Origin: a bacterium | GTDB taxonomy: Bacteria > CAIWAD01 | Assembly: GCA_030429345.1 (NCBI GenBank) | Contig: JAUIFJ010000034.1 | Span: 1-30,504 of the forward strand | Direction of reading: 5' to 3' | Length of the DNA stretch: 30,504 bases | Shown: piece after piece, positions 14,978 to 25,100 of the stretch | How the letters are laid out: each line of letters opens with the position of its first letter | Numbering within the stretch: the first letter of the stretch is position 1 | Notes under the pieces: generated by a model | What the model saw: the letters and a program-made list of their open reading frames with translations, nothing else | What the model was told of the DNA's origin: nothing | Database searches by the model: none | Translations under genes and position numbers: made by a program

Positions 14978-15928
14978 TCAGCCGTTTCGGTGCTGGTCGA
15001 AGCGGTGGATCACTTCCAGGGCCTCGGCGGCGAGGGAGGGTGTATCACGCTCCGCCTCGATCCGCAGCCAGTGGATCGGCAAGCCCTGGCGCTCCATGCG
15101 GCGGAACCACATCCGCTGGCGGCGGGCCAGGGTGCGAATGCCCTTTTCCAGGCCGGCCAGCATCTCCGATTCGGTGATCTCTTCCCGGATCCAGCGCGTG
15201 AGCCAGCGGTACTCCAGGCCCAGGCGCTCCAGGCGCTCAGCCGTGTGACCGGCGGCCAGCAGGCGCTCGCACTCCTCGCGCATGCCCTCCTCAAGGCGTT
15301 GCCGCAGGCGCAGGCCGATGCGCCGGCGCAGTTCCTCGCGAGGGCGATCCAGGCCGATCACAAGGCCCTTGAAGGCGGCGTGTCCGAGCCGGACGGGCGG
15401 CGGACCGGCCTGCGCCACTTCCAGGGCCCGCAGCATGCGTTCGCGGTCCTCCAGGTCCGTTTCATTGTGCAGCCCCGGAAGTTCCCGGACCACCCGCTGC
15501 CGCAATTCTTCGTGATCCAGCGCTTCCAGCTCGGCTCGCAGGGCGGGACGCGGCGGCGCGGGACGCAGGTCGTAGCCCGCCAGCAGGCAGTCCAGGTACA
15601 GGCCGCTGCCGCCGCAGAGCAGGGCGCGCCGCTTGCGGGCGGCGATCGCCTGCAGGGCCCTGTGCGCCTCCTGCTGGTAGTCGTAGAGGCTGCCTTCCCC
15701 GCCCAGGTCGAACAGGTCGATGCCGTGTACGGGGACCGGCGCTCCGCCGGATGTATACTCTTCGCGGTCCTTGCCGCTGCCCAGGTCCAGTTCGCGATAG
15801 GCCTGCCGGGAATCGACGGAGAGGATCTCCGCTTCCAGCTCGCGGGCCAGGGCCACGGCGAGAGCGGTCTTGCCCGAGGCCGTCGGTCCGAGCAGGCAGA
15901 GGGTCGATGGGGGAAGCGGAACCTGCAT
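14978..15928 (-). CDS. miaA: tRNA dimethylallyltransferase
   Basis: A 316-residue enzyme adding a dimethylallyl group to the N6 of A37 in tRNAs that read U-starting codons. It shows the P-loop GPTASGKT (14-21), the catalytic segment ILSVDSRQAYRELDLGSGK (normally DSxQVYRxMDIGTAK), GGSGLYLDCLLAGYD, and the tRNA-binding end LARRQRMWFRR. The length is normal. ATG 15928 overlaps the preceding stop by one base (TGATG) and has no Shine-Dalgarno, so translation probably depends on coupling to the diguanylate cyclase gene. Last gene of the long hut-led operon. Confidence 0.95.
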   Translation of the reverse strand: MQVPLPPSTLCLLGPTASGKTALAVALARELEAEILSVDSRQAYRELDLGSGKDREEYTSGGAPVPVHGIDLFDLGGEGSLYDYQQEAHRALQAIAARKRRALLCGGSGLYLDCLLAGYDLRPAPPRPALRAELEALDHEELRQRVVRELPGLHNETDLEDRERMLRALEVAQAGPPPVRLGHAAFKGLVIGLDRPREELRRRIGLRLRQRLEEGMREECERLLAAGHTAERLERLGLEYRWLTRWIREEITESEMLAGLEKGIRTLARRQRMWFRRMERQGLPIHWLRIEAERDTPSLAAEALEVIHRFDQHRNG

Positions 15929-17475
15929 CAGGAGGGGTCGCGTGTGACCTCGGGATCCTCGAAGACGGCCACCTGGTTGCGGCCGTTGTCCTTGGCGAAG
16001 TAGAGGGCCTTGTCGGCGCGCTTGATCAGGTCTTCCAGGCGCTGGATCTGCTCGTCCTGGGCGGCGCAGCCGATGCTGACCGTGAGACAGCCCCCGGGCT
16101 GCTTGTCGCCGTGTTCGAAGACCTCTTTGGCAATGCGCGTGCGGATCTTCTCCGCGACGCGCCAGCCCTGGACCAGGCTCGCGCCGCTGAGCAGGATGAT
16201 GAACTCCTCGCCGCCGTAGCGCGCCAGGAAGTCCACGCTGCGGATCGTGCCCTTGATCAGCTTGGCGACCCGGATCAGGACCTGGTCGCCGGCCAGGTGG
16301 CCGTTCTGGTCGTTGTAGTTCTTGAAGTGGTCCACGTCGAGCATCAGCAGGCACAAAGCGCCGGAGCCGCGCTTCTGGCGCTGCACTTCCAGGTCGTACT
16401 GCTCCTCGAAATAGCGCCGGTTGTGGATGTTGGTCAGCCCGTCCTTCGTCGCCAGTTCGAAGACGCGCGTGTGCTCCCGGGCATTGAGGATCGCGTTGGC
16501 CAGCAGGGCGGACAGCTCCTCCAGCCAGCCGAGGCGCTCCGTTCCCAGGTGCAGCTGGCTGCTGTAGAAGAGCTTGAGCAGGCCCACGCCCTCCGTCGCC
16601 GTGTGCAGCGGCAGCAGGATGGCCGTGCGCAGGCCGAGCACGCGGATCAGCCGCTGGTTGAGCACCAGCGGACTCTGCATCACATCGGACACGAAGACCG
16701 GCGCTCCGGCCTTGAAGAGCTCCATCTGCTGCTCCTGCTCGAGCAGGATGCGGATCTCGGCCTGGTCGCGGGCCTCGTCGGGACCGGTCCAGGACTTCTT
16801 GTGATGCAGCTCGCCATCCTCTTCCAGCAGCTCGATCTCCCCGAAGGCGAAGCCGAAGGTCTCACGCATGATCTCGCCGGTCAGCTCGAGCAGGCGATCG
16901 AAATCCAGTTCGCTGCTGATCGCCTTCTGCACGCGCAGAATGCCGGTGATTAGGCTCAGCGAGTGGCGGCTCTCGAGCAGATGGCTTTCCAGGTACTTGA
17001 TGAAGCGCTTGGAGAATTCGGCGGAAAGGGCTTCCGCCCGCGGTTCCTTCGGGATCTCGCGCTGCCGCTCGCCCAGCATCTCCAGCACCTGCTCGCACAG
17101 CGGCGCGCTGAAGCCCCAGGCCAGCTCGACGGGCAGGCGCTGCTGGAAGACCGACTGGCCGGGGTTCTCCACCAGCCGCGCGGCCATGGCGAAGCGTTCC
17201 TCCCCGCAGGCCAGGCTCAGAAAAAGCTGCCCGGCTTCCGGGGGCGAGAGGCGCCGCAGTTCCACCTCGCCCAGGTCGCCCCGGCCGGGAAAGGGCGGAA
17301 GCAGCGGGTAGGCGCTTTCGTCCCAGGCCAGGGCCAGGCGGCCGGAGAGCTTCCATTCGGCCAGCAGGTCGAAGAGAATCCGCAGCATGCGGCCGACCGT
17401 GTACTGGCTGAAGACCTCGTAGGAGGCTCGGCTGCCGGTTGCGCCGACCAGCTCGCGAAGGGGGTTGGATTGCAA
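15928..17475 (-). CDS. GAF-GGDEF diguanylate cyclase
   Basis: A 515-residue cytoplasmic protein that should make cyclic di-GMP from two GTP. Residues 1-180 form an uncharacterised N-terminal domain (cystatin-like or sensor). About 185-335 is a GAF-type sensor. The GGDEF domain follows (TKDGLTNIHNRRYF, LDVDHFKNYNDQNGHLAGD), with the active-site loop GGEEF at 421-425. The inhibitory I-site RxxD is present as RSVD at 412-415, five residues before it, so product feedback is expected. No membrane helices. The start is TTG at 17475 with GAGGT six bases upstream; no ATG or GTG is available in frame upstream. Downstream of hutI on the same strand, overlapping miaA. Confidence 0.9.
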   Translation of the reverse strand: MQSNPLRELVGATGSRASYEVFSQYTVGRMLRILFDLLAEWKLSGRLALAWDESAYPLLPPFPGRGDLGEVELRRLSPPEAGQLFLSLACGEERFAMAARLVENPGQSVFQQRLPVELAWGFSAPLCEQVLEMLGERQREIPKEPRAEALSAEFSKRFIKYLESHLLESRHSLSLITGILRVQKAISSELDFDRLLELTGEIMRETFGFAFGEIELLEEDGELHHKKSWTGPDEARDQAEIRILLEQEQQMELFKAGAPVFVSDVMQSPLVLNQRLIRVLGLRTAILLPLHTATEGVGLLKLFYSSQLHLGTERLGWLEELSALLANAILNAREHTRVFELATKDGLTNIHNRRYFEEQYDLEVQRQKRGSGALCLLMLDVDHFKNYNDQNGHLAGDQVLIRVAKLIKGTIRSVDFLARYGGEEFIILLSGASLVQGWRVAEKIRTRIAKEVFEHGDKQPGGCLTVSIGCAAQDEQIQRLEDLIKRADKALYFAKDNGRNQVAVFEDPEVTRDPS

Positions 17476-17539
17476 ATAGACCTCGAACTCAACAAGGAAC
17501 AGGAATGTGGCAATTTCCCGTGCGTTTCCGGCCCTGCAT

Positions 17540-17626
17540 TCAGCCTTCGTGAAAAGGCTGTCCGCCGGTGCTGTCCGGGAATCGGCAGCACTCCTTCCCG
17601 CAAAAATCGGCGAACCGACGGGGCAT
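17540..17626 (-). CDS. Candidate 28-residue cysteine-containing small protein
   Basis: ATG at 17626-17624 begins two bases after the hutI TAA. A perfect AGGAGG, lying inside the last hutI codons, sits seven bases upstream. The frame encodes 28 residues starting MPRRFADFCGKECC and ends in TGA at 17542-17540. The CxxxCC group could bind metal or be redox-active. It may instead be a leader or a chance frame that only keeps ribosomes moving toward the diguanylate cyclase gene 64 bp on. The best evidence is the site and spacing; no family is recognised. Confidence 0.4.
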   Translation of the reverse strand: MPRRFADFCGKECCRFPDSTGGQPFHEG

Positions 17627-17628
17627 CT

Positions 17629-18888
17629 TTATTCCTCCTGGCCCAGGACCTCGCCGCCCAGGATGACCCGGGCCGGGCGATTGTCGCCGCAGGTGTAGGG
17701 CAGTTGGGCCAGGTCCTGGAAGGGCCAGAGGCACAGGTCCGCGGCGGCGCCGGGCTCGAGGCAGCCGATTTCGCCGGCAGCGTCCAGGGCGAGCGCCCCC
17801 CCGGCCGTGGCGGCCCAGACAGCCTCCTCGGCGCTCATCTTCAGGCGGCAGGTGGCCAGGCTGAGGATGAAGGGCATGCTCTGGATGTGGCTGGATCCGG
17901 GATTGAAATCGGTGCAAAGTGCAATCCGGCCGCCGGCCTCGATGATCCGTCTTGCCGGCGCCCAGCGCTCCATGCCCAGGAAATAGGTCGAGCCGGGCAG
18001 CAGGGCAAAGACCGTCCCCGCTTCCACCATGGCTTGAATGCCGGCCTCGTCGATCTCCTCCAGGTGATCGGCGCTGAGGGCTCCCAGGCGGGCGGCCAGG
18101 GCTCCTCCGCCGGCGGACTCGATCTGCTCGGCGTGCAGCTTGATGCCCAGCCCGGCCTCGCGGGCGCGGCTCATCAGGGTTTCCGTTTCCTGCAGGCTGA
18201 GCACCGCGGGCTCGCAGAAGGCGTCGGCGTGTTTCGCCAGGCCTTCGCGCACGACGACAGGCAGGATCTGCTCGTTGATGCGGCGGAACCACTCCTCGCG
18301 GTCCTCCCTGTGCTCGGGCGGCACGCTGTGCGCCGCGAGCAGGGTCGGGTAGAGCCGCGGCATGGGGGACTCCGCGTCCAGCTCCTTGAGCAGCCGCAGG
18401 CTGAGCAGTTCGTGTTCCACGCTCAGGCCGTAGCCGCTCTTGGCCTCGACGGTGGTCGTGCCGAGCCGCAGGAAGCGCTTGAGGCGTTGTCTCACGCGCG
18501 CCTTCAGCTCCGCGGGGTCGGCGGCCATCAGGCTGCGCCGGCTGCTGAGGATGCCGCCCCCCGCCCGCTGGATCTCCAGGTAGTCCCGGCCGGCATTGCG
18601 CATCTCGTACTCTTCCGCCCGGTGGGCGAAGAAGACCGGATGCGTGTGGCTGTCGACGAAGCCCGGCAGCAGCAGGGCATCGGAGGCGTCACACAGGGGC
18701 AGGCCTTTCCTGCGCAGGGCCTCGATCTCGGCGGCCTGGCTCGCGGAATCCAGCCAGGCCTCGATGCGGCCCTCCCGGCAGTAGAGGCAGTCGGCCTGCA
18801 GGAGATCCACGCGGTAGGGGCTGTCGGGGCGCGGCGCGAAGGCCTTGCCGATACTCGTGATCAGGAGGGATCGAGGGGTGTCACTCAT
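17629..18888 (-). CDS. hutI: Imidazolonepropionase
   Basis: A 419-residue amidohydrolase-superfamily metalloenzyme that opens the ring of imidazolone-5-propionate to N-formimino-glutamate, step three of histidine breakdown. Seen are the metal-binding LLPGFVDSHTHPVFFAHRAEEYEMR, the substrate segment TTTVEAKSGYGLSVEHELL, the second-shell HAEQIESAGGGALAARLGALSADHLE, and the catalytic ALCTDFNPGSSHIQSMP. The length and motif order are those of the family. ATG 18888 has GGAA about seven bases upstream. It sits between plsC (49 bp upstream) and the small ORF and diguanylate cyclase. Cytoplasmic. Confidence 0.97.
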   Translation of the reverse strand: MSDTPRSLLITSIGKAFAPRPDSPYRVDLLQADCLYCREGRIEAWLDSASQAAEIEALRRKGLPLCDASDALLLPGFVDSHTHPVFFAHRAEEYEMRNAGRDYLEIQRAGGGILSSRRSLMAADPAELKARVRQRLKRFLRLGTTTVEAKSGYGLSVEHELLSLRLLKELDAESPMPRLYPTLLAAHSVPPEHREDREEWFRRINEQILPVVVREGLAKHADAFCEPAVLSLQETETLMSRAREAGLGIKLHAEQIESAGGGALAARLGALSADHLEEIDEAGIQAMVEAGTVFALLPGSTYFLGMERWAPARRIIEAGGRIALCTDFNPGSSHIQSMPFILSLATCRLKMSAEEAVWAATAGGALALDAAGEIGCLEPGAAADLCLWPFQDLAQLPYTCGDNRPARVILGGEVLGQEE

Positions 18889-18937
18889 GCATGGTTCCGG
18901 AATTGTACAGGGCGGGCCGCGCAGTCGAACCGACCGC

Positions 18938-19558
18938 TCAGTCCTGCGCCTTCGAAGCGAGTTCGTGATCCAATGCGGCCTTCATTTCGTAGATGTGCTC
19001 CATCACCTCCCTGGCCTGGAGGCGCAGGGCATCGTGGTGTTCCCTGTCCACGGGAAGGGGCTGCAGGCGGATCGCAGTGCCTACCCGCACGCGCAGGCGT
19101 CCGCGGCGCGGCCACTTCGCCCCGGGCGGAAGACATTCGCGGGCTCCGGCGACGGCCACGGGCACCACGGGAACGCCGGCCAGCTGCGCCAGGCGCACGA
19201 AGCCGGTGTGGATCACGGCGCTGCCGTCCCCCTTGTGGTGGCGAGTGCCCTCCGGAGCCAGGAAGAAGGGCCGACCTGTCCGCAGCAGGCGCAGGGCCTC
19301 GTCCATGGCGCCCGTGTCCCCCCGGCCCCGTGCGACAGGCACACCGCCCATGGCGTAGAACCAGGATCCCAGCGGCGAGCGGAAGAGCTCCTGCTTGCCG
19401 AAATAGTGCACCGGCATCGGCACGGCCAGGGCCATGGCGGGAATGTCCATCTGGCTGCTGTGATTCATCACGCCGACGAAAGCGCCGTCAGGAAAGTTCG
19501 CCTGGCCGTCGACCCGTGTGTCGAACCAGCGGCGGGCGATCCAGCGCATCAGTCCCAT
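18938..19558 (-). CDS. 1-acyl-sn-glycerol-3-phosphate acyltransferase family protein
   Basis: A 206-residue PlsC-type acyltransferase of phospholipid synthesis. The catalytic NHxxxxD motif is NHSSQMD, followed by FGKQELFRSPLGSWF, the substrate-binding APEGTRHHKGDGS (EGTR block), and GVPVVPVAVAGARECL. The length is short but complete for the catalytic domain. ATG 19558 has only a weak site (AGG), and the frame continues openly upstream with a plausible hydrophobic sequence, though without a start codon. It lies between hutU (74 bp upstream) and hutI, an unusual place for lipid metabolism. Membrane-associated, cytoplasmic side. Confidence 0.88.
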   Translation of the reverse strand: MGLMRWIARRWFDTRVDGQANFPDGAFVGVMNHSSQMDIPAMALAVPMPVHYFGKQELFRSPLGSWFYAMGGVPVARGRGDTGAMDEALRLLRTGRPFFLAPEGTRHHKGDGSAVIHTGFVRLAQLAGVPVVPVAVAGARECLPPGAKWPRRGRLRVRVGTAIRLQPLPVDREHHDALRLQAREVMEHIYEMKAALDHELASKAQD

Positions 19559-19632
19559 GCTGGGCCTGTAGACCCAGGGAACGATGCGCGCTTCCCGCCT
19601 CCGCGCGGGCGCGCCTTGCTCGTGTCCCGGAC

Positions 19633-21318
19633 TCAGCGTCGCGCCATGGGCAGGATCACGCCCTGCTCGCGGGCGCAGGCCTCGGCCTCCTCGTAGCCCG
19701 CGTCCACGTGGCGGAAGACGCCCATCATCGGATCGTTCTCGAGCACGCGGCCCAGGCGATCGGCCGCATCCTGTGTGCCATCGGCGACGGTGACCTGGCC
19801 CGCGTGCAGGCTGTAGCCCATGCCGACCCCGCCTCCGTGATGATAGCTGACCCAGCTGGCGCCTGAGGCCGTGTTGAGCATCAGGTTGAGCAGCGGCCAG
19901 TCGGCGACGGCGTCGCTGCCGTCCTTCATGGCTTCCGTCTCACGATTGGGGCTGGCCACGCTGCCGCAGTCCAGGTGGTCGCGCCCGATGACGATCGGCG
20001 CCGAGATCCTTCCTTCGCGGACGGCCTCGTTGAAAGCCAGGCCGGCGCGGGCCCGTTCGCCCAGGCCCAGCCAACAGATGCGCGCCGGAAGCCCCTGCCA
20101 GGGAATCTGCTCGGCGGCCTTCGTGATCCAGTTCATCAGCGCCGTGTCCTGCGGGAAGAGCTCGCGGATGATGCGGTCCGTCTCGGCGATGTCGGCGGGA
20201 TCGCCGGACAGGGCGGCCCAGCGGAAGGGACCGCGGCCGCGGCAGAAGAACGGCCGAATGTAGGCCGGCACGAACCCGGGGTAGCGCCAGCGGCCCTCCG
20301 CGTCGCGGGCCTCGCTTTCCGGCATGCCGCCCTCGACGGCCTTGGCGCGCAGGTTGTTGCCGTAGTCGAAGGTCACCGCGCCCCGTTCCTGCAACCGGAT
20401 GTTGAGCCGCACGTGCTCGGCCATGGTGGCGTAGCTGGCCCGCAGGTAGGCTTTCGGATCCTCCTGGCGCAGGGCGAGGGCGGCCGCGAAGCTCAAGTCC
20501 GCCGGCACATAGCCGTTCAGTTCGTCGTGGGCGCTGGTCTGGTCCGTCAACAGGTCGGGCACCACGCCGCGTTCATCCAGGCGGCGCAGCAGTTCGACGA
20601 TGTTGCCCTGCCAGCCGATGCTGAGGGCCTCGCCGGCCTCCCGGGCCTGCAGCGCGCGGTCGATGGCCGCGTCCAGGTCCTCGATCACCTCGTCCAGGTA
20701 GCGCGGGCGGGCGCTCTTGAAGCGCTTGGCAATGCGTTCCGGGTCCACTTCGGCGCCCAGGTAGACGCCGCCGGCCATCACCGCGGCCAGGGGCTGGGCT
20801 CCGCTCATGCCGCCCAGTCCGCCGCTGACCACCAGCCGGCCCTTCAGGTCGTCCTGGCCCAGGTCCTGGCGGGCGGCGGCGACGAAGGTCTCGTAGGTCC
20901 CCTGCAGGATGCCCTGCGTGCCGATGTAGATCCAGCTGCCGGCGGTCATCTGGCCGTACATCATCAGCCCTGCCCGCTCCAGTTCGTGGAAGTGCTCCCA
21001 GTTGGCCCAGTTGGGCACCAGGTTCGAGTTGGCGATCATCACCCGCGGCGCGTTCTTGTGCGTGCGGGCCACGCCGACGGGCTTGCCCGACTGCACGAGC
21101 AGGGTCTGGTCCTCCTCCAGTTTCCGCAGGCTGTCCAGGATCGCTTCCAGGCATTCCGGATTGCGCGCCGCCTTGCCGGTGCCTCCGTAGATCACCAGGT
21201 GTTCCGGATCCTCGGCGACTTCGGGATCCAGGTTGTTGAGCAGCATGCGCAGGGCGGCTTCCTGGACCCAGCCCTTGCAGCTGATCTCCGTGCCGCGGGG
21301 CGCGCGATAGGTGGCCAT
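19633..21318 (-). CDS. hutU: Urocanate hydratase
   Basis: A 561-residue NAD-dependent hydratase turning urocanate into imidazolone-5-propionate. The sequence matches the family along its length: [63 protein letters not shown]-like [20 protein letters not shown], the cysteine region [20 protein letters not shown], and [19 protein letters not shown] near the NAD site. ATG 21318 has AAGGAG upstream. First gene of the hut-led operon; the 218 bp before it carry a long inverted repeat shared with the divergent S4-domain gene. Cytoplasmic. Confidence 0.98.
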   Translation of the reverse strand: MATYRAPRGTEISCKGWVQEAALRMLLNNLDPEVAEDPEHLVIYGGTGKAARNPECLEAILDSLRKLEEDQTLLVQSGKPVGVARTHKNAPRVMIANSNLVPNWANWEHFHELERAGLMMYGQMTAGSWIYIGTQGILQGTYETFVAAARQDLGQDDLKGRLVVSGGLGGMSGAQPLAAVMAGGVYLGAEVDPERIAKRFKSARPRYLDEVIEDLDAAIDRALQAREAGEALSIGWQGNIVELLRRLDERGVVPDLLTDQTSAHDELNGYVPADLSFAAALALRQEDPKAYLRASYATMAEHVRLNIRLQERGAVTFDYGNNLRAKAVEGGMPESEARDAEGRWRYPGFVPAYIRPFFCRGRGPFRWAALSGDPADIAETDRIIRELFPQDTALMNWITKAAEQIPWQGLPARICWLGLGERARAGLAFNEAVREGRISAPIVIGRDHLDCGSVASPNRETEAMKDGSDAVADWPLLNLMLNTASGASWVSYHHGGGVGMGYSLHAGQVTVADGTQDAADRLGRVLENDPMMGVFRHVDAGYEEAEACAREQGVILPMARR

Positions 21319-21421
21319 GAGGGGACTCTCCTTCTGAAGCGGTTCACTGGCTTAGAAGATAGGAATCCCGCACTTCCCGGCTGCTCTTCAGCCCACGCTT
21401 TCCAATGAATGAAACGAATAG

Positions 21422-21521
21422 AAGAACTCTCACGGAGCACACAGAGAGGACAGAGACCGCAGAGAAATCTTTTTCTAACTCCGTGATCTCCGTATTCTCC
21501 GTGTGCTCCGTGCGAGTTCTT
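21422..21521. repeat. 100-bp imperfect inverted repeat (43 + 14 + 43)
   Basis: The arms 21422-21464 and 21479-21521 match at 35 of 43 positions (my count). Both are built from a CACGGAG/CAGAG-like decamer repeat (ACGGAGCACAC, ACGGAGAATACGGAG). It lies in the divergent spacer between hutU and the S4-domain gene, whose Shine-Dalgarno follows a few bases later. Similar 'CTCCGTG' repeats occur in many environmental genomes. Confidence 0.85.
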
Positions 21522-21536
21522 ACTGGAGAGTTCCAT

Positions 21537-21959
21537 ATGCCCGAAAAACCTTCGCTGGATGAGGTGCGCCTGGACAAGTGGCTGCAGGTGGCGCGCATCT
21601 ACAAGACCCGCAGCCAGGCCGCGGAAGCGATCCAGGCCGGCCATGTCAAGATGGAAGGGCGCCGGGCCAAGGCCGCGCAGGCCATCAAGGTCGGCGACGA
21701 GATCCTCGTCACCAAGGGAAGCCGCAAGCTCCAGCTGACCGTGAAGGGCCTTGCGGCCAAGCCCATTGCCAAGGAGCTGGCCCGCGAATTGTATACGGCG
21801 AAGGAAGAGTTCGAGCAGACCGACGGCCTGGACGAGGAACAGCGCGAGATCGTCCGTCGCATGCGGCAGATGGACCGCCTGCAGCAGGCCGCCCGCCAGG
21901 GCAAGGGCCGGCCGACCAAGAAGGAACGGCGGGACATCGGCAAATCGCGAGGGCGCTAG
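21537..21959 (+). CDS. S4-domain RNA-binding protein (Hsp15/HslR-like)
   Basis: A 140-residue basic protein. The N-terminal S4 domain is clear: VRLDKWLQVARIYKTRSQAAEAIQAGHVKMEGRRAKAAQAIKVGDE, with the family's conserved R-L-D-K-W and G-x-V motifs. The C-terminal ~60 residues are highly charged and helical (a likely coiled coil), ending in a lysine/arginine-rich RNA-binding tail (GRPTKKERRDIGKSRGR). Hsp15 relatives bind stalled 50S subunits carrying peptidyl-tRNA; that role is inferred. ATG 21537 has GGAGAG upstream; the longer frame back to 21405 runs through the inverted repeat and is not used. Stands alone on the plus strand. Confidence 0.88.
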   Translation: MPEKPSLDEVRLDKWLQVARIYKTRSQAAEAIQAGHVKMEGRRAKAAQAIKVGDEILVTKGSRKLQLTVKGLAAKPIAKELARELYTAKEEFEQTDGLDEEQREIVRRMRQMDRLQQAARQGKGRPTKKERRDIGKSRGR

Positions 21960-22001
21960 GGGCTGGATAACCTGGGCGCTGCCTACCGCGACAGACATCC
22001 C

Positions 22002-22015
22002 TTCGATGAATCGAA
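22002..22015. promoter_or_regulatory. Small palindrome upstream of the secreted SUMF1 protein gene
   Basis: TTCGAT-GA-ATCGAA is an exact 6-2-6 palindrome. It is followed 10 bases on by the AT-rich TTATAT, which could serve as a -10 element about 75 bp before the start at 22104. No convincing -35 element. Weak evidence. Confidence 0.25.
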
Positions 22016-22103
22016 CTCTCTTCCATTATATCTTGCATTCTACCTCGAAAATGCGCTCCATTCAGGGAGAAACTCTTTCAAGCAGCAGCTCTCTGGAGAC
22101 ATC

Positions 22104-25100
22104 ATGTCCTGGCAATATTCCTTTCCACTGATCCCTCTAGTGGGCCTTGTCCTGCTCCCCTGCAGGGCAGACGCCGAAACCCTCTTCACGGTGGAAGCAG
22201 GCGACTTCCCCCCTTCCGTGGATCCGGCGACAATCAGCGGCACGGCGACCGTGCAGGGCTTTTCCGGCTTTCCCCTGGAAGTCGTCGACTGCGCCGTCAG
22301 CGGGCCCGACGCCTCGGATCAGATGCGTTTCCTGATCCAGGCCGACCATTTGTTTCCCGTAAGCGCTGCACTGATCACTGAACTCAGCGTCAGCTTCCCC
22401 TGCCTGGGCGAAACCCAGACCGCTGTCGAAAGCTATGCCCCCTTCAGCTTCTTCTACTTTCCCGGTCCGGCGCTGCCGCCCTCCGCGCCCACGAGCTTCG
22501 ACATCGACTCGGAGCAGTTCTGCGGCGGACACATCACGGGAAGCTTCCTGACGGAAACCTTCGACCATGGCGGCAGCCTGCCCGCGGGCTGGATCACGGA
22601 CGCTCCGTCCCGGACCAGCGCCTGGTCCGCCGTGCTGGTGGATGGAAGCGACTACGCGGCGCGCTCCGTGTATACAGCGCCGGACAGCAACGAAGAGCGC
22701 CGCCTGCGCAGCCCGGGCTTCGACCTGAGCCATGTGCAGGACGTGGAGGTCGGCTTCCTGCAGAATTTTGCGGCCCATGGCGCGACGGCCAGCCTGTGGG
22801 CCTCCACCGACGACGGGCTCAGCTGGAGCCAGCAGTACACCTTGGACCAGGACGCCTTCGGTCCTGTCTACCTGGACCTCTCGGCGATCGCCGATCAGTG
22901 TCCGGCCTTCCGGCTCGAGTTCCGTTTCGATCCTGCTTCTTCCGCGGGCGCAAGCTCCTGGCAGATCGACGACCTGGTCGTCAACGCAGTGGCAACTCCG
23001 CCCCTGGCCAGCCAGCCAGTACCCGCCCAGCCGCCAGGCATCTGGGCCGACCGATTCGGGGAGGTCGGCTGCCTCTGGCAGCATCCGGCCTTCGCGATAG
23101 ACGGCAGCCAGGTCGAAGTGCGCATCGATCGCGACGGGGACGGTGCGTACGGACCCGCGCCGGAGGAAGACTTCATCGCCCTCCCCTCAATGTCCGACGG
23201 GTCACCGCTGGCCGTGACACGGCTGATCGAGGATCTTTCCGACGGCGTCCACCTCTTCGAGTTCCGCGCGCGGGCAACTGAAAATGGCGCCTGGGGCTAT
23301 TCCGGCAACAGCGGCCTGGAAGGACCGGCCGACGACTGGTACGTGGAAGTGCTTTCGGACCAGGACCCGCCGGTCTTCTCCGCCTACCTGCCCGCAGGAC
23401 AGCCGGAACCGTCCTGGGTGGCCAGCCGTACCCAGACGGCCGGCGCCCTCGTCCAGGATGACGGATCCGGCCTCGAGCCCTTTTCGATCTGGATTCGCGT
23501 GGACGGCAACGGCAACGGTGTCTTCGGCAGCGGCGAACACTGGGAAAGCCTGGGCGAGATCCCGGGCGGAAGCGCGTATACGATCAGCGAAGAGTTGAGC
23601 TTCGACCTGGACGGGGAATTCCTCTTCCAGTTCCACGCAGAGGACCTGCAGGGCAACGAGGCCTTCAGCGAGATGCTGAAGATCCGTGTCGACACGACGC
23701 CTCCCCAGCAGCCCGTCCTCGCCGTGCTGCAGGTGGAAGAGACCGCACACACGCTCACTTTCCTGCCGAGCACGGAGGCCAACTTCGCCCGCTACGAGAT
23801 CGCCGTCTCCCTGGACAGTCTCGCCGACGGGAACGACATGTTGTGGAGCACGATGCAGGATCCCGCGCTTGGAGTACAGGAGACCAGCGAGGCGGTCATC
23901 AGCGGCTTGCTGCCGGGAACTCCCTACTGGTACAGCCTGCGCGTCATCGACCTGGCGGGCAATGTCAGCCCCTGGTCGAACACGGTGAGTCCCGGCGACA
24001 ACGGGGTGCCGCTCGGCCCGGTGCGCGATTTTGCGATCCAGGTGCTGGAAAACGGCGTGCAGCTGGACTGGAGTGCGCCGACCGTGGACTTCCAGGGCCT
24101 GCCGCCGGTGCATGTGGAGGGCTATGATGTATACGCATCCTCCGTGCCCTGGTTCAGCGAAGGGGAGGGAACCTTCCTGGGCAGCCTCGCCGCTCCCGGA
24201 CTGCTGGCGCCGCTTCCGCCGGACAATGCGCACTTCTACCGGATTGTCGCACATGGCTTCGGGCTTTCACCGCCTCCGCCGGGGCTGTTGCCGGTGCCGG
24301 CCGGCAGTTTCACCATGGGCCCGGACCCGCTGGGCGACGGGGTGGCGCACACGGTACAACTGACGCGTCCCTTCTGGCTGGGCGAGCACGAAGTGACCAA
24401 TGCCGAGTACATGCAGGCCCTGCAGTGGGCCTTCGACCAGGGCGGGCTGCTGGGGATCGACGCGAACACGGTCGTCCTGCGCGGGCGAGAGGTTCTCGAC
24501 CTGGACAACACCGCCTATGGGGGCTGCGAGATCCGCTTCAACTTCCAGGACGAGGTCTTCTACCTGGAGGAGCGGGACGAGACGGTCTCCGGCAGCTGGG
24601 GACCGGGCATCGCCTACCCGGACGGCTACGATCCGGCGCAGATGCCGGTGAAGCTTGTCACCTGGCACGGGGCGGCGGGCTATTGCGACCTGCTCAACAT
24701 GATGCAGGGCTACGACCCGATTTACCTGGTCGACAACATGTGGAACGACAACCTGCCGACCCCGGATCCCCATCAGCACAGCGGCTACCGCCTGCCGACG
24801 GAAGCCGAATGGGAATACGCCGCGCGCTACGACGACGGCCGCCTTTTCCCCTGGGGAAACAACGCGCCCGTGGCCTGCGAACCGCTCAGCAATTCGGAAC
24901 TCTGCCTGGGCTGGACCTGGCCGGTCGGCTCGGAAGCTTCCGGCAACAGCGCCCTGGGCCTGGCGGACATGGCCGGCAACCTGCTGGAATGGTGTCACGA
25001 CTGGCACGAGGACGGCTATCCCGGCGGGGACGCCAGCAATCCCTACGGGCCGGATCTTGGCAGCCGGCGCGTACTGCGCGGCGGGGACTTCGGCGCGGCC

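Noticed and set aside
16963-19866. A 967-codon plus-strand open frame opposite the hut operon
   Set aside because: Antisense to hutI, plsC and the diguanylate cyclase; composition typical of a shadow frame.
21405-21536. A 44-residue N-terminal extension of the S4-domain protein
   Set aside because: It translates the inverted repeat, whereas ATG 21537 has GGAGAG at the right distance and starts the conserved domain.
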